Assembly (NCBI GenBank): GCA_026770575.1
Contig: MU657175.1
Coordinates: 214,807-258,279, forward strand
Length of the DNA: 43,473 bases
Direction: 5' to 3'
Origin: Pelagophyceae sp. CCMP2097
Taxonomy: Eukaryota > Sar > Pelagophyceae
Of this stretch, positions 28,201 through 40,200 are shown in pieces. The notes under the pieces are model-generated. The model saw only the letters and a list, made by a program, of their open reading frames with translations, was not told the origin of the DNA and ran no database searches. How positions within the stretch are numbered: position 1 is the stretch's first letter; the number at the start of each line of letters is the position of its first letter. A program made the translations under genes and the position numbers.

Positions 28201-31200
28201 CGCCCATGGCGTCCGCGCCCGACAAAGAGTCGACGTCCTCGCAAACGCACTTTAATGAAGCTTCGCCCTGCGGTGAAAACGGCATCACAAATTGTTCGTG
28301 CCAGATCGGGTCGAGGCATTTGGAAATGGTATGCGACTTCAATTCCGGTAATCCCGTCGCTAAAAAACGCATGCGCGGGTCGGAGGACCCGCCTTTGGAG
28401 AGCAAATTTTGGTCGCGGATCGCGAGGCCCAAACCGCGAACTAACGCGATTCGTAATTCGTTTGGAAGTTCGTTGGGATGATCGTCGACGGCCCCCTGAA
28501 ACGGGTCAAAATCCTTCAACGGATTGTACCGCCAGTGCAGCACCAGCTCCAGAGCCCCCGCCTCTTCGCCCAACGGCAGCCATAAGCGTTTGATTTTTTT
28601 ATCCGCTAAAGTGGAGAGATCGACTTCACATTTCCCCATCAAATCCGCAGCTGAAAGCGCATCGACATCCTCACAAACACAGTCCAAGACCATCTCCATG
28701 GGCCCGCGCGGAACGTCCAAGATAAAAATCTCCTTCCAGATGGGTTCGAGAGTCAGTTTCTGTGCCGTCGACACCGCTTTGAAAGACGTGTGCCGCACCG
28801 AGAATGCCACGCGGGGGTCGGAAGATCCTCCTTTCGAGAGTAAATTGTGGTCCATGATCTTGAGCCCGGCCGCCTGAAATAAGCCGATTCGGAGCTCGTT
28901 GGGTTCTGAATCACAGGCAACGTCATTTTCAAAAGGCGTGAACGCTCTGGATGGGTTATGCCGCCAGTCCACCACGACTTCAATCTCCCCGGAAACGTTC
29001 TGAGACCCTCCGATGTCGGCGAGGAGCGTGAGCCACAGTTTGACGGGCGTCTTCTTTCCGTTGAACAGTTCTTGGATATCTAAAACACGACGACCCATGA
29101 AATCAGCAGATGACACCGCATCGACGTCCTCGCACAGAACTACAAGCTTCGGCGTCGGAGAACCGTCTGGCCTTGCCGCGGATAAAGGGAGCGTGAAAAG
29201 CTCTTTCCAAACTGGGTCCAAAGTTTGAGAGATTGTTTTCGTCTTCCTCTTCAAACTGCCCTTGCCTTGTATAGACAGCGTCACCCTCGGATCGGAAGAC
29301 CCACCCTTGGTCAGCAAGTTCTTGTCTTTTATCGCTAAATTGCGGCCTCTGCAAACGGCGACTCGCAGCTCGTTGCGTTCTTCGTTCGGGTACTCGTCCG
29401 GTTCCGGAAATGGGTCGTAATCGAGCGTCGCATCGTACCACCACTGCAAAACCAGCTCGATGGAACCGGAGACGTTGGTTGTTTTGTCCAACTCGGAGTT
29501 TGCGGCGAGGTCGTACCATTGAGTCGAAACCGATTGGCCGTCCAGCTCGGCCAATGGAACCTCAAAGCTCCCCATGAAATCAGCACCGCTGACCGAGTCG
29601 ACGTCCTCGCAGACGCATCTGAGTTTCAAGGCGGAGCGGGCGGCGCCGGGCGCGCCCTCGGCGCATTCTAAAGAGAACGTCTCTCTCCACGACGGTTCTA
29701 AAGTCTTGTGTTTGACAGTCGATTTCAAAACCACGGCCTCGGCCGACGTCGCCGGCAGGATCTCGAATTTCATGCGCGGGTCTGAGGAGCCACCCTCCGA
29801 GACGAGGTTCTTATCTTTCACAGCAAGGCCTCGCCCGCGCCCCAACCCAATCCTCAAAGCATTGCGCTTCTTACCGAAAGTGCCGTCGCCGTCTTGAAAG
29901 GGCGAAAAGTCCAACGCGGCGTTGTAGCGCCAGCATACTATTAATTCGACGGCGCCCGTGACGTTTGTCGTCTTCTCGCCGTCCTTTGTTACCAAAGGGA
30001 ACCAGATCCCTCGCGGTTTTGAAACGTCCAAAAAGTCGCAGAGCTTCACAACAACAGAGCCCATAAAGTCGCGCTGTGTGACTTCGTCCCAGTCTTCCAC
30101 GATGACTTGCAGCGTCTCCTCGTCACCGGAAAACGGTTGAACAAACACCTCTTTCCACACAGGATTCAGCGACTTTTTCAAAACCGTCGACTCGAACTTC
30201 AAATCGCCGGCGACGAAGCGGACGACGGGGTCCGACGAACCGCCTTTTGAGACGAGGTTTTTGTCTTTTACAGCGAGGTCGCGACCCTGAACCAAAGCGA
30301 CGCACAATTCGTTCGGTTTCTTCCCCGCCGGCGCCACGCTGCCGCCGTCAAACGGTGAGAAAGATAACGCAGGATTGAAGCGCCATTGGAAGACCAATTC
30401 GACTTCTCCGGAAATATTCGAAGACTTTTCATTTGCCTCTAGAGTATGCCACTGACGATGCACCGAGCGATCCTTCCTCAAAGGCTCCAGCTCGATCAAC
30501 ACGCGGCCCATAAAGTCCGCCGAAGTGACTTCGTCGACGTCTTCTAGGACGACTTCCAGCTTTGGCGCTTCCGGGCCGGCGGAAAACGGCAGTTGAAAAA
30601 TCTCGCACCATCGCGGCTCGAGCGTCTTGTACTTGACAGTCGAGACGCCTTTGAAATCCGTGCCCGGCACGCTCACCGTCGCGCGCGGGTCTGAACTGCC
30701 ACCTAACACACGCCAGTGAAGATGGTGTCATATTTTCATGTCATTTGAACATTCCTTGGGTTGGTGCCCCCTTGGATCAAGTGGATTCGTACCCTTCGAA
30801 AAGAGATTCTTGTCCTTGATCGCCAAGCCTTTCGCCTGAACGATCGCCACCCGCAACTCGTTGGGCTCTTCAACACCGTCGTCTGCCGCGTCGCCGACGA
30901 AGGGGTCGAAATCTAAAGCGGGAGAGTACCTATTGAATTGCGTCGCGGCCGAGACGGTCCCTTAGGACATTTGACCGTCGCTCGAGAAGGTCCCCTGAGA
31001 TGGCCCCCGGCCTGTTCAACGACCCAGGGTCATTCGTCCCTCGAACGTGCCGAGACAATGACCCTCGAGACAGTCCCGAAAAGGTCCGTTCAACGACCCA
31101 GGGTCCTTGGAGACGCTCCCTCATACGGGCCGAGACAATGGCCCAAAGGGATGGTCCTTTCAGACTGGGCTATCCCGCAAACGAGGTCCATGAAAAGGTA

Positions 31201-34200
31201 AATCGATATGGCTCCTCTCGAGAGCCCGAGGCGGTCCCGCGAGACGGTTCTTCCTCCGGCCCGCTCAACGCAGCCCCTTGGAGGTGCTCCCTCGTACGGG
31301 CAAAAAAAATACCCAAAGGGGCGGTCCTTGGAGACGGGGCCTCGTCCCTCTACGAGGTCCGTGAAAACGTCCCTCTCCAGTGACTCTCGAGGGCGGCCCT
31401 TCTGGGCTCTCCCTCAAAGGCCCCTTGCCATTCGACGGCCCCAAGAAGGCGGTCCTTTGAGACTGGCCCGCGTACGGTCCTTCGAGACTGTGGGCGCTCC
31501 CTTGAAGGTCCCTCGAGACGGTACATTCAACGGCCCCGCGAAGCGTTTCTTCGAGACTGGCCCTCGGTCCTTTGAGACTCTCCCGAGGAGGCCCTCGGGG
31601 CGGTCCTTCGAGACAGTCCTTCGAGACAGTCCATCAACGGTCCCTCGTACGGGCCATGAATGGTCCCTCGAGGCGGCCCTTGGAGACGGTCCTTCGAGGC
31701 TGGCCCTCGGAGGTCCCTCGGGACGGTCCTCGTGCGGTCCCTCCTCGTGCGGTCCATCGAACGGTCTTTCGGGGCTTTTTTTTGAGACTGTAAAGGTTTT
31801 TTCTCGGGGCGGTCCTTTGAGACTGCCCCTAAAAGCGTCGCTCGGACGACCCGTGACAAGGCCCCGAGAAGGCTGCCCGTGGAAGACTGGCCCGTGAAAC
31901 GGCCCCTCTATACGGTTTTGCGGGAGGGACCCCGTCTCGAGGGCCCCTCCCGAGGGTCCTTGTTGACGGCCCCGAGGCGAGGCGCGGCGGGAGGCCCTTG
32001 GCCGGCGGCGGGGCCGCCAAAGCTCAAAGCAGCGACCCTGCCGTCGTGGAGCTCTCAGAGAGCGCCTTTCCAGGAGCTGTCGTAGAGCGCCTTTCCGGGA
32101 TGTGTTGTGCCCCGCCGTCAAGCCTTTCGAGGCGAATTTCAAAGGCCGGAGGTCCGAAAGAAGCTTCTCGAGCAGCGAGGGGCTCTTGGAACGCTCTCCG
32201 TCCTTCGCACGGGCCATCGCACAGCTCCTTGACCAGCCCCGACTCGTTGCACGCTTGCACGGATCCTCGCGCGGTCCCTCGTACGACCCCTTGAGAGGCC
32301 TCATTCACAAGCCCTTGCAAGGCCTCTTGTGAAGGCCCCTCGTATAGGGTCCTTGCACGGTCCCTTCAAGGCCCCTCGAAAAGGCCCCTCGCGCGGTCTC
32401 TGGTAAAGGCCCCTTGGGCCCGTGTTTCTGAAAGGTCCTCCGATGGGCCTGCCTGGAGGCAAGGCTCCCCTTGGAAAGACGGATTCTCGCAAGGTGCCCT
32501 CGCACACGCCCCGAGGAGGCCAGGGGCCCTTGCAAGGCGCCTCGCGCGGTCCCTCGCACGGTCTTCTCAAGGCGCCTCGTCTCCCCCGCGCCTCTGCGGC
32601 CTCTTCGAGGGCTCCAAAGTTCGGTCCTTTGGGCGGGCATTGAAGCCCTTGCAAGCCCTCCGCACGGGCCCTCGCGAGGCCCCTCGAAAAGGGCCTTGCG
32701 CACGGGAGGCCTCCGGTTCCAAGACGCCTTGCGTACATCCCTCGAATCTCACGAGCCCGTGCGAGGCTGTCCTGGACGCGCAAAGCCCTTTGACAGAACG
32801 AGCGCAGGGGCGCGCACGGGTCCAGCCGTACGGACCAAGAATCGATCTGGGCTCGTGGGAACCCAGATCGGACTCGAGACGGCCCCTCTACGGACACTCG
32901 AGACGACCCGAGACGGCCCCACGAACGCGGCCGCGGCGGCGATCCAGAGCGAGGCTCGAGCGCCACGCAAGGGATCGAAGACATCGAGGCCCGTCTCGAT
33001 GACCGCTTCGAGCCCGTCGGAGGCGTCGTCGGAGGCCGTCTGGAAGACCATCCAAAGGACCGTCTCAAAGGTTGTCGAGAGGGCCTTTTCGCGAGGGCCG
33101 TCTCAAGGACCGTTTCAAGGGCCGTCTTGAGGACCGTCTTGAGGATCGTCTCAAGGTCGTTTTAAGACCGTCTCGAAGGCCGTCTAGAGGACCGTCTCGA
33201 GAGCCGTCTCGAAGACCGTCTCGAAGGCCGTCTCGAGAGTCGTCTCGAAGACCGTCTCGAGGGTCGTTTCGAGGGCGTTTTCGAGGACCGTCTCGAGGAC
33301 CGTTTGGAGACTGTTTGAAGGGCCGTCTCGAGGACGGTTTGAAACCGTCTCGAGGGCCGTCCAGAGACCGTCTTGTAGAACGACCATGAAGAGGGGCAGA
33401 ATGAGAGCCGCAGAGGCCCCTCTGCCATCGCAAAGGTCCGAGTTTGCCACTCCAAAGGAACCTTTGGGAGGCCCTGGTCCCTTGTCACTCGGCGCGCGCG
33501 TGCCACCTTTGAGAGGCCAGAGGGGCCGTCGAGCGGAAAATTTGAGCGGAACTGTTTCGAGGGGCCGTGTACCCTCGAGGGGCCGTTTCGAAGAGCCGTC
33601 TCGTGTTTGTCAAGAAGTGGCCTTCTTGCGGGACCGTTTCAAGGGCCGTCTCGAGGGCGAGAGACCTTTGAGAGGACCGCTTCGCGGGACCATACAGAGG
33701 ATCAAGGGCCGTCGAGCGGACCCGTTTCGAGGGGCCGTCCAGTGACCAGAGGGGCTGTCGGGCGGGTCCATCTCTTCGGGGCCGTCCAGAGGGCCCGTGA
33801 CGGAGCAAGGCGCAGAGGTTGTTCGGTCTGTCGCCTTGGAGAGGGACCGCCTGTCTCGATCGACCGTTTCGAGGGACCCCCCAGACGGACCGTCTCGAGG
33901 GACCGGCCATCGAGGCCGTCTCGAGGCGTCGTCCAGAAAGGTGATCCGGCGAGATCGTCTCGAGGGACCGTCTCGCGGGATCGTCCTGAGAGGCCATCGA
34001 GGCGGGGCGGCAGTCCACCCGTCTCGAATGACAGTCGAGCGGGCCCGTCTCGAGGCGCCGCCCAGAGGGGCCTTTGTAGCAGGCAGAGGGCCCGGGTGGC
34101 GGGCGTGCCACTTTTGAGAGGGGCCGTGTCTAAGGAACCTCAAGAGAGACCGTGGCGAAGGACCCTCAAGGGAGACCGTGTTGAAGGACCCTCCAGATGG

Positions 34201-37200
34201 CTCGTTCAGAGGGATTCTCTCAAGCGGCCGCGGGCGGCCCACGAAAGAAGATGCGCGGGCCGCAGAGAGTCGAGGGCCATCCAAAAAGGACCCTGGACGA
34301 AGGTCGTCTTGCGGGACCGCCTCGCGGGACCGTTTCGAGGAGCCGTATCGTGAGTCTTCGTCAAAATCGACCTTGGAGCGGGCCTGTCTCGAGGGGCCGT
34401 CCAGGCGTGCGTCTCGAGGGGCCGTCCAGAGGGCCCGTCGAGGGGGGCCGTCTCAAGGGCCCGTCTCAAGGGCCCTTCTTAAGGACCCGTTCAAGAGGGC
34501 CCGTCCCGAGGGCCTGTCCAGAAGGGCCGTCGGGCGGGCCCGTTCCGAGCCGCCGTCTCGAGGGCCCGTCTCGAGGGCCCGTCTCGAGGGGCCTTCCAGA
34601 GGGGCCGTCTCGAGAAACCATCGAGCGGACCCGTTCCGAGCCGCCGTCAAGAGTGACCTTTCTCGAGGGACCTTTCTCGAGGCCCCGGTCCTTCTGCCTT
34701 GACACGGTGCGGTTCGGCCGCTCTCAAGCGGGGCCTTGCAGCGGGTTTGTCCAAAGGCAGCGTATAGCGGGACAGTTTCCGGGTTTGCCGCCAAGGTCGC
34801 GCGCCGCTCTTTACCACCACTGCAGCCAGACCTCCAAGTCGCCAGTGACGTTTGCCGACTGACCCTCTTCCGTTTTTAGGGCGTGCCACTTACGAGTTGG
34901 AAGGCCGGAAAAGCCGTCTTCTAAAAGTAAATTCAATTCAATCGAACACATGCCCATGAAATCAGCCGCCGAAACGTCGTCGTAGTCCTCCACGACCAGG
35001 CGCAGGCGCGGCTTCGCCTTCGAGTCGCGTTTCAACGGCATTTGAAATATTGCATTCCAAACGGGCGTCAACGTCTTCCTCTTCACGTCAGTCTGACACG
35101 GCGGCGCCTCCCCACCGCCTTCAATCGAGAGACGCACAAACGGGTCGGAAGTGCCGCCCTTTGACAAAAGATTCTTGTCCTTGACCGCCAAGCCGCGGCC
35201 TTGAACGATTGCGATTCGTAATTCATTTGGCCGCTTTTCAGAATACTTTGGATCCAGCAACTCCTCAAACGGCGAAAAATCTAAAGCAGGGTTGTACCAC
35301 AGCTGCACGACGAGGTCCACCTAGGAGCGTGGTTTGCGGCGCCGAATGGGCAAGGTCCCTCTCGAAAAGGCCCCGAAGAGACGGTCCTTGTACACGGTTC
35401 CTCGAGACGCTGACCCTCTCTCGAAAATGCCCCCCCAGAAAGGCCCCTCTCGAACGCGGCCCCTCCCTCTTCTCGACGGCATTTCGGAACGGGCCATTCT
35501 GGACTCTGGGTGGCCCTCGGGGCGGTCTCGAGTGAGTCGATCTAGACCGCTCTCGAGACGGGTCATCTGGAAGGCCTCTCGAAGCGGGTCCTCAAAACGG
35601 GCCTTTGGAATGGCCCCTCTTTGTGCTTCTCGGGACGCCCTCCGACGAAGCGGGGCGGCGGCCATGCAAAGACGGGCCCGTAGGCAACGTCACTCTGGCC
35701 CTTGGAACGGGCCCGGAGAGACCCGGTCCCGGAGAGACCCGGTCCCGGAGAGACCCGGTCCCGGAGAGACCCGGTCCCGGAGAGACCCGGACCCAAAGAG
35801 ATGGTCCCTCTAAATGGTCTCTCGAGTGAGTCGATCGACAAGGTCCCTCGAGACGTCTTCACGGCACCTCGAAGACAGGGCGGTTGCCTCTGGACGGCCT
35901 CATCTTGATGGTCCATGGCCTCTCGAGACAGTCTATCGAGACAGTTTCTCTCGAGAAAGTCTTCTGGCCGGTCCTTATGCAAAGTCCCACGAGTCCCTCG
36001 GGACGCCTTTCTGGGCGGTGGCCTCCCGCGGACCGGGCGGCGGCAGAGGGGTGTCGAAACAGTCCCTTTTCGACGGCCCCTCTGGGCGGTCTCGACGGTC
36101 ACTCCTCGAAGCGGCCCCTTGTCGAATGCCCTTTGACACGCGGCCCCTCCAAAAACGTACCTCGCCGGCCACATTCGAAGACGACTCGCCGTCGTTGGAA
36201 GCCCGCGCGACCAACGAATGCCACGAGCGCTGTCGGGAAGTGAGCGTTGCGAGTTCTATCTGGAAAAGGCCCATGAAATCCGCAGCCGTGACCTCGTCCA
36301 CGTCTTCAATTAAAACTTGCAAAAGCGGCGGCTGCGAGTCCTCCGGGCCTCTGTCAAAAGGGAGAGTGAAGACTTCGGACCATCTTGGGTTTAAGGCCTT
36401 GAACTTGGTCGTGGAGGCGCATTTGGATTCCGTGCCGGAGATGGAAAACGTCGCGCGAGGGTCCGAAGACCCCCCCTTGCTCAACAAATTCTTGTCCTTG
36501 ACGGCCAAGTTGCGCGCCTGCGCCAGGCCGATGCGGAGCTCGTTTGGGGCCTTGTCCGGAAACGGGCTTTCTTCTAAAAACGGCTCGAAATCGAGAGACT
36601 CGTTGTAGCGCCAATAGACGACCAATTCCACTTCGCCGTCCACGTTCGACGATTCCGCCCCAGAGTCCGCCTGCAAAGAATGCCACGCGCGGCCGCGCTT
36701 CTTGTCTTTCCCGAAAGGTAAAAGTGGGATATCGAGACGCCCCATGAAATCGGATGAGGTGACCTCGTCCACGTCTTCTACAACAACAGACAATAAAGGC
36801 CCGTGCTGCCCAAATTCCACAGGGGCGTCGCCCTCGCGGTAGTCGCTGGCGCGGAAGGGGAGCTCGAACGTTTGTCTCCAACAAGGTGCTAAAGTCTTTT
36901 TGCATGTCTTCGAAGTCGCTTTTAAATCCTTCGTCCCCACCACGCTCAACCGCAGGCGCGGGTCCGACGACCCGAGACCCCAAAGTAAGGCCTTGTCCTT
37001 GACGGCGAGGTTGCGACCTTGGATTACAGCGACGCATAGTTCCTACGTGTCAGGGCACGCGTCAACAGGAGCAGGTGTATTCGGGTTGCTCAATCTGTGC
37101 CGCACCCAAAGGGTCGCGGGTTTGTCGAGCCTCGTCTTCTCGGGTTGGGTTCGGGCCACGGCCAAACCCGCGGGTCAACGGATCGGCCAAAACGCGCAAA

Positions 37201-40200
37201 CCCGGCAAACCCGACAGGCGGGTTGAAGGGCAAACCCGCCGCTACTCCTATCTCCGGCTCCTCGAGACGGCCCTTGGAGAGGGCTCCTGGAGACGACCCC
37301 TGGAGACGACCCTTGGAGACGGCCACTCGAAACGGCGCCTTGGGACGGCGCTTCGAGAAGGCCCCTCGAGACGGCTCCTTTTGACGGCCATTCGAAACGG
37401 CGCCTTATGACGACCCATCGAGACGGTGCCTCGAGACGAACCCTCGAAACGGCGCCTTGAGACGGCGCCTTGCGACGGCCATTCGAAACGGCGCCTTGAG
37501 ACGGCCCGTTGAGACGGTGCCTGGAGTTGACCCCTCGAAACGGTGCCTTTCGATGTCCATTCGAAACGACGCCTTGAGACGGCCCCTTGGGACGGCCCCT
37601 CGGGAAGGCTCCTCTCTCCGGCCCCTCGAGACGGCCCCTGGAGACGGCCCCTGGAGACGGCCCCTCGAAAAGGCCCCTCGAGACGCCCTTTCGATGGCCA
37701 CTCGAAACGGCGTCTTGAGACGGCCCTTCGAGAGGCTCGGAAGGTCTCTCGGATGGTCGCTTGGGAAGTCCCTTGGAGAGTTCCTTTGGACGGTTATTTT
37801 GACGGTCCCTCGACGGGCCCTCTGTGACAGCCGCTTTGATTGGCGGCCCCTCGATGGTCCCTCGGACGGTCACTCGGCTGCCGGTCCCTCGACTGTAGCC
37901 CCCTCTGCGACGTCCCTGGACGGGCCCTCGGACGGTCGCTCGGACGGTCCCTCGGAGTCGCTGCAGCGGGCGGCCCGGTCTCTAGCAAGGAAGCCTGGGT
38001 GGGGACTTGAGAGGGGTCTTGAAAAAGGCCTCGCAAGCGACCGCGCAGAGACCTCGCAAGTGGCCACAAAAGAGGCCTTGCAGGGGCCGTCCAGAGGGCT
38101 CTTCAAGGGCCCTTGAAAGAGGCCGCCCAAGAGGCCTTGTCAGTGACCGTACGGAGGTAACTGGCCGCGAAAGAGGCCTCGCAGGGGCCCGGACTGTCGA
38201 ACACCCGGTGGCGGTGGTATTTCGGGTTTTCAATTTGTTCCGCACACTCGAGTCGCGTGTCTGACGACCAAACCCGTCTTCAAAAGGTCGGGTTCGGGCC
38301 ACGGCCAGACCCGCGGGAAAACGGATCGGCCAAAACGCACAAACCCGGCAAACCCGACCCGCGGGTTGAAGGGCAAATCCGAACCCGTCCATGCTCCTGC
38401 GCATCAAGCCCAAGCTCTCTCGGCGTTTCTTTGGTGCAAAAGTGCGGGCCCACGCTCGCAGCGTCCGACGGCACACGCCCTCGGCGGCCCCCGGCGTCGG
38501 ACGCCTCTCGGGACCCTTGGAAACCCGTCAGCACTCACGTTCGCCTCCTTGTCCTTGAACTTGGCCTCTTCCACCTCCTCCGCCCAGGGGTCAAAGTCGT
38601 AGACCGGGTTGTAGGCCCACATCACGATCAAGTTGAGATCGCCGGTGACGTTTGAAGAGTTGTCTATTTCCGAGACCAATGGATGCCAAGCGCGTTTCCG
38701 TTTCTTGTCTAAAAAGTCCGCGAGCTCAAAGTCCACTTTCCCCATAAAGTCCGCCGCGGAGAGCGAGTCGACGTCCTCGCAGACGATGTCGAGGATTGGA
38801 GGCTTTTCGAACTTTGACGAATCGAGCGGAAAAGACCACTGCTCGCACCAGCAAGGATTCAAACTCTTCTCCCGTGTCTTGGACATCCACGGCTTCACGC
38901 CGACGTCTGTTGCCGCGGAAGTCGAGACGAGCTTAAAGGTGCAGCGCGGGTCACTCGAGCCGGCGCCGAAGAGGAGAGGTTTGTCTTTTATACTCAAATT
39001 TCGACCCTTGACGAGTGCGACTCGGAGTTCCTAAAACGACAAGTGAGACGAGAATAAAACGCTTCATGAGTCGAAAAGGGGCCTGGGAATCCGCCCGCCC
39101 GCTTCCCGGTGAATCAACCCTCACACCCGCTCCTGACGGCGCCTTTCGACGGCGCCTTTCGAGAGCACCTTTTGACCGTCGCTCGAGACGACCCTTCTCT
39201 GATCTTTGAGACGGCCCTTCAAGACAACCCCTCGAGACGGCCCCCTTCTTTCGCCGGCCAACGGAGACGGCCCCTCAAAAAGGCGCCTCGAGACGGCGCC
39301 TAGACAGTGCCACTACACGGCGCCTTCTCCGACCTTTGAGACGGCCCTTCAAGACAGCCCCTCGAGAAGGCTCCTCGAGATGGCCCCCTCTCGCTGGCCA
39401 CTGGAGACGGTCCCTCAAAATGGCGCCTCGAGACGGCCCTTTTCCGACCTCTGAGACGGCCCCTCGAGACGGCCCTTCAAGACAGCGCCTCGAGAAGGCT
39501 CCTCTCGCCGGCCCCTTGAGAGGGCCCTTCGAGACGTGGCCCTCGAAGCGCCTCGAAGGGCCGTCTCAAGATACCGTTTCGAGGGGCCGTCTCGTGTGGC
39601 CGTCTAAAGGAGCCGCGTCGATGGGCCGCCTCGAGGGGCCGTCTCGAGGGGCCAGCGAGAGGGCCCTTCTCGAAGGGTCGGCGAGAGGCGCCGTGTCGAG
39701 TTGCCTTCTCGAAAGGGCTGTCTCGACGGATCGTCCGTCGTATCGAGGCGCCGTCTCGAATGGCCGTCCTGAGAGGCCATTTTGAATGCCCGTCTAAAGG
39801 AGCCGCCTCGATGGGCCGTCTCCAAGGGCCGTCTCGAGTGGCCGTCTAAAGAATCCGCTTCGAGGGGCTGTCTCGCGAGGCTGTCTCGAGACGCCGTCTC
39901 GAATGGCCGTCTCGAATGGCCGTCTCGAGTGGCCATCTCGAATGGCCGTCTAAAGGAGCCGTCTCGAGGGGCCGTCTCGAATGGCCGTCTCGTGTGGCCG
40001 TCTAAAGGAGCCGCTTCGGGGGCCCGCCTCGAAGGGCGATTAAAAGGGGCCGTCTCGAGTGGCCGGTTCGAGGGGTGGTCTAAAGGGGCCGTCTCAAAGG
40101 GCCGTCTCGATGTGCCTCGTCGAGGGGCCAGCGACAGGGGCCTTCTCGAAGGGCCCTTCGAGAGTGCCATCTTGAAGGACCGACGAGAGGCGCCGTCTTG

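Larger units (their letters stand above)
37043..38538 (-). repeat. C2-gene intron 2: array between two direct repeats
   Basis: Donor AAC|GTGAGTGCT (same as intron 1), acceptor CACGTAG|GAACT, phase 0. The core (37255-37980) is CCTCGAGACGGCGCC-like units. 38010-38180 has GGCCTCGCAAGTGGCC-like units. Two copies of an ACCCG-rich sequence of about 165 bp bracket the array (37078-37247 and 38217-38389). Confidence 0.88.

Noticed and set aside
31000..34700. Many long ORFs in all frames (100-300 codons) on both strands
   Set aside because: They lie in degenerate CTCGAGACGG arrays inside an intron; the openness follows from the repeat composition and the proteins are low-complexity R/G/P/S.
37078..38389. 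LTR retrotransposon with direct terminal repeats in C2 intron 2
   Set aside because: No gag/pol coding, primer-binding site or TG...CA ends between the direct repeats; only a repeat array.
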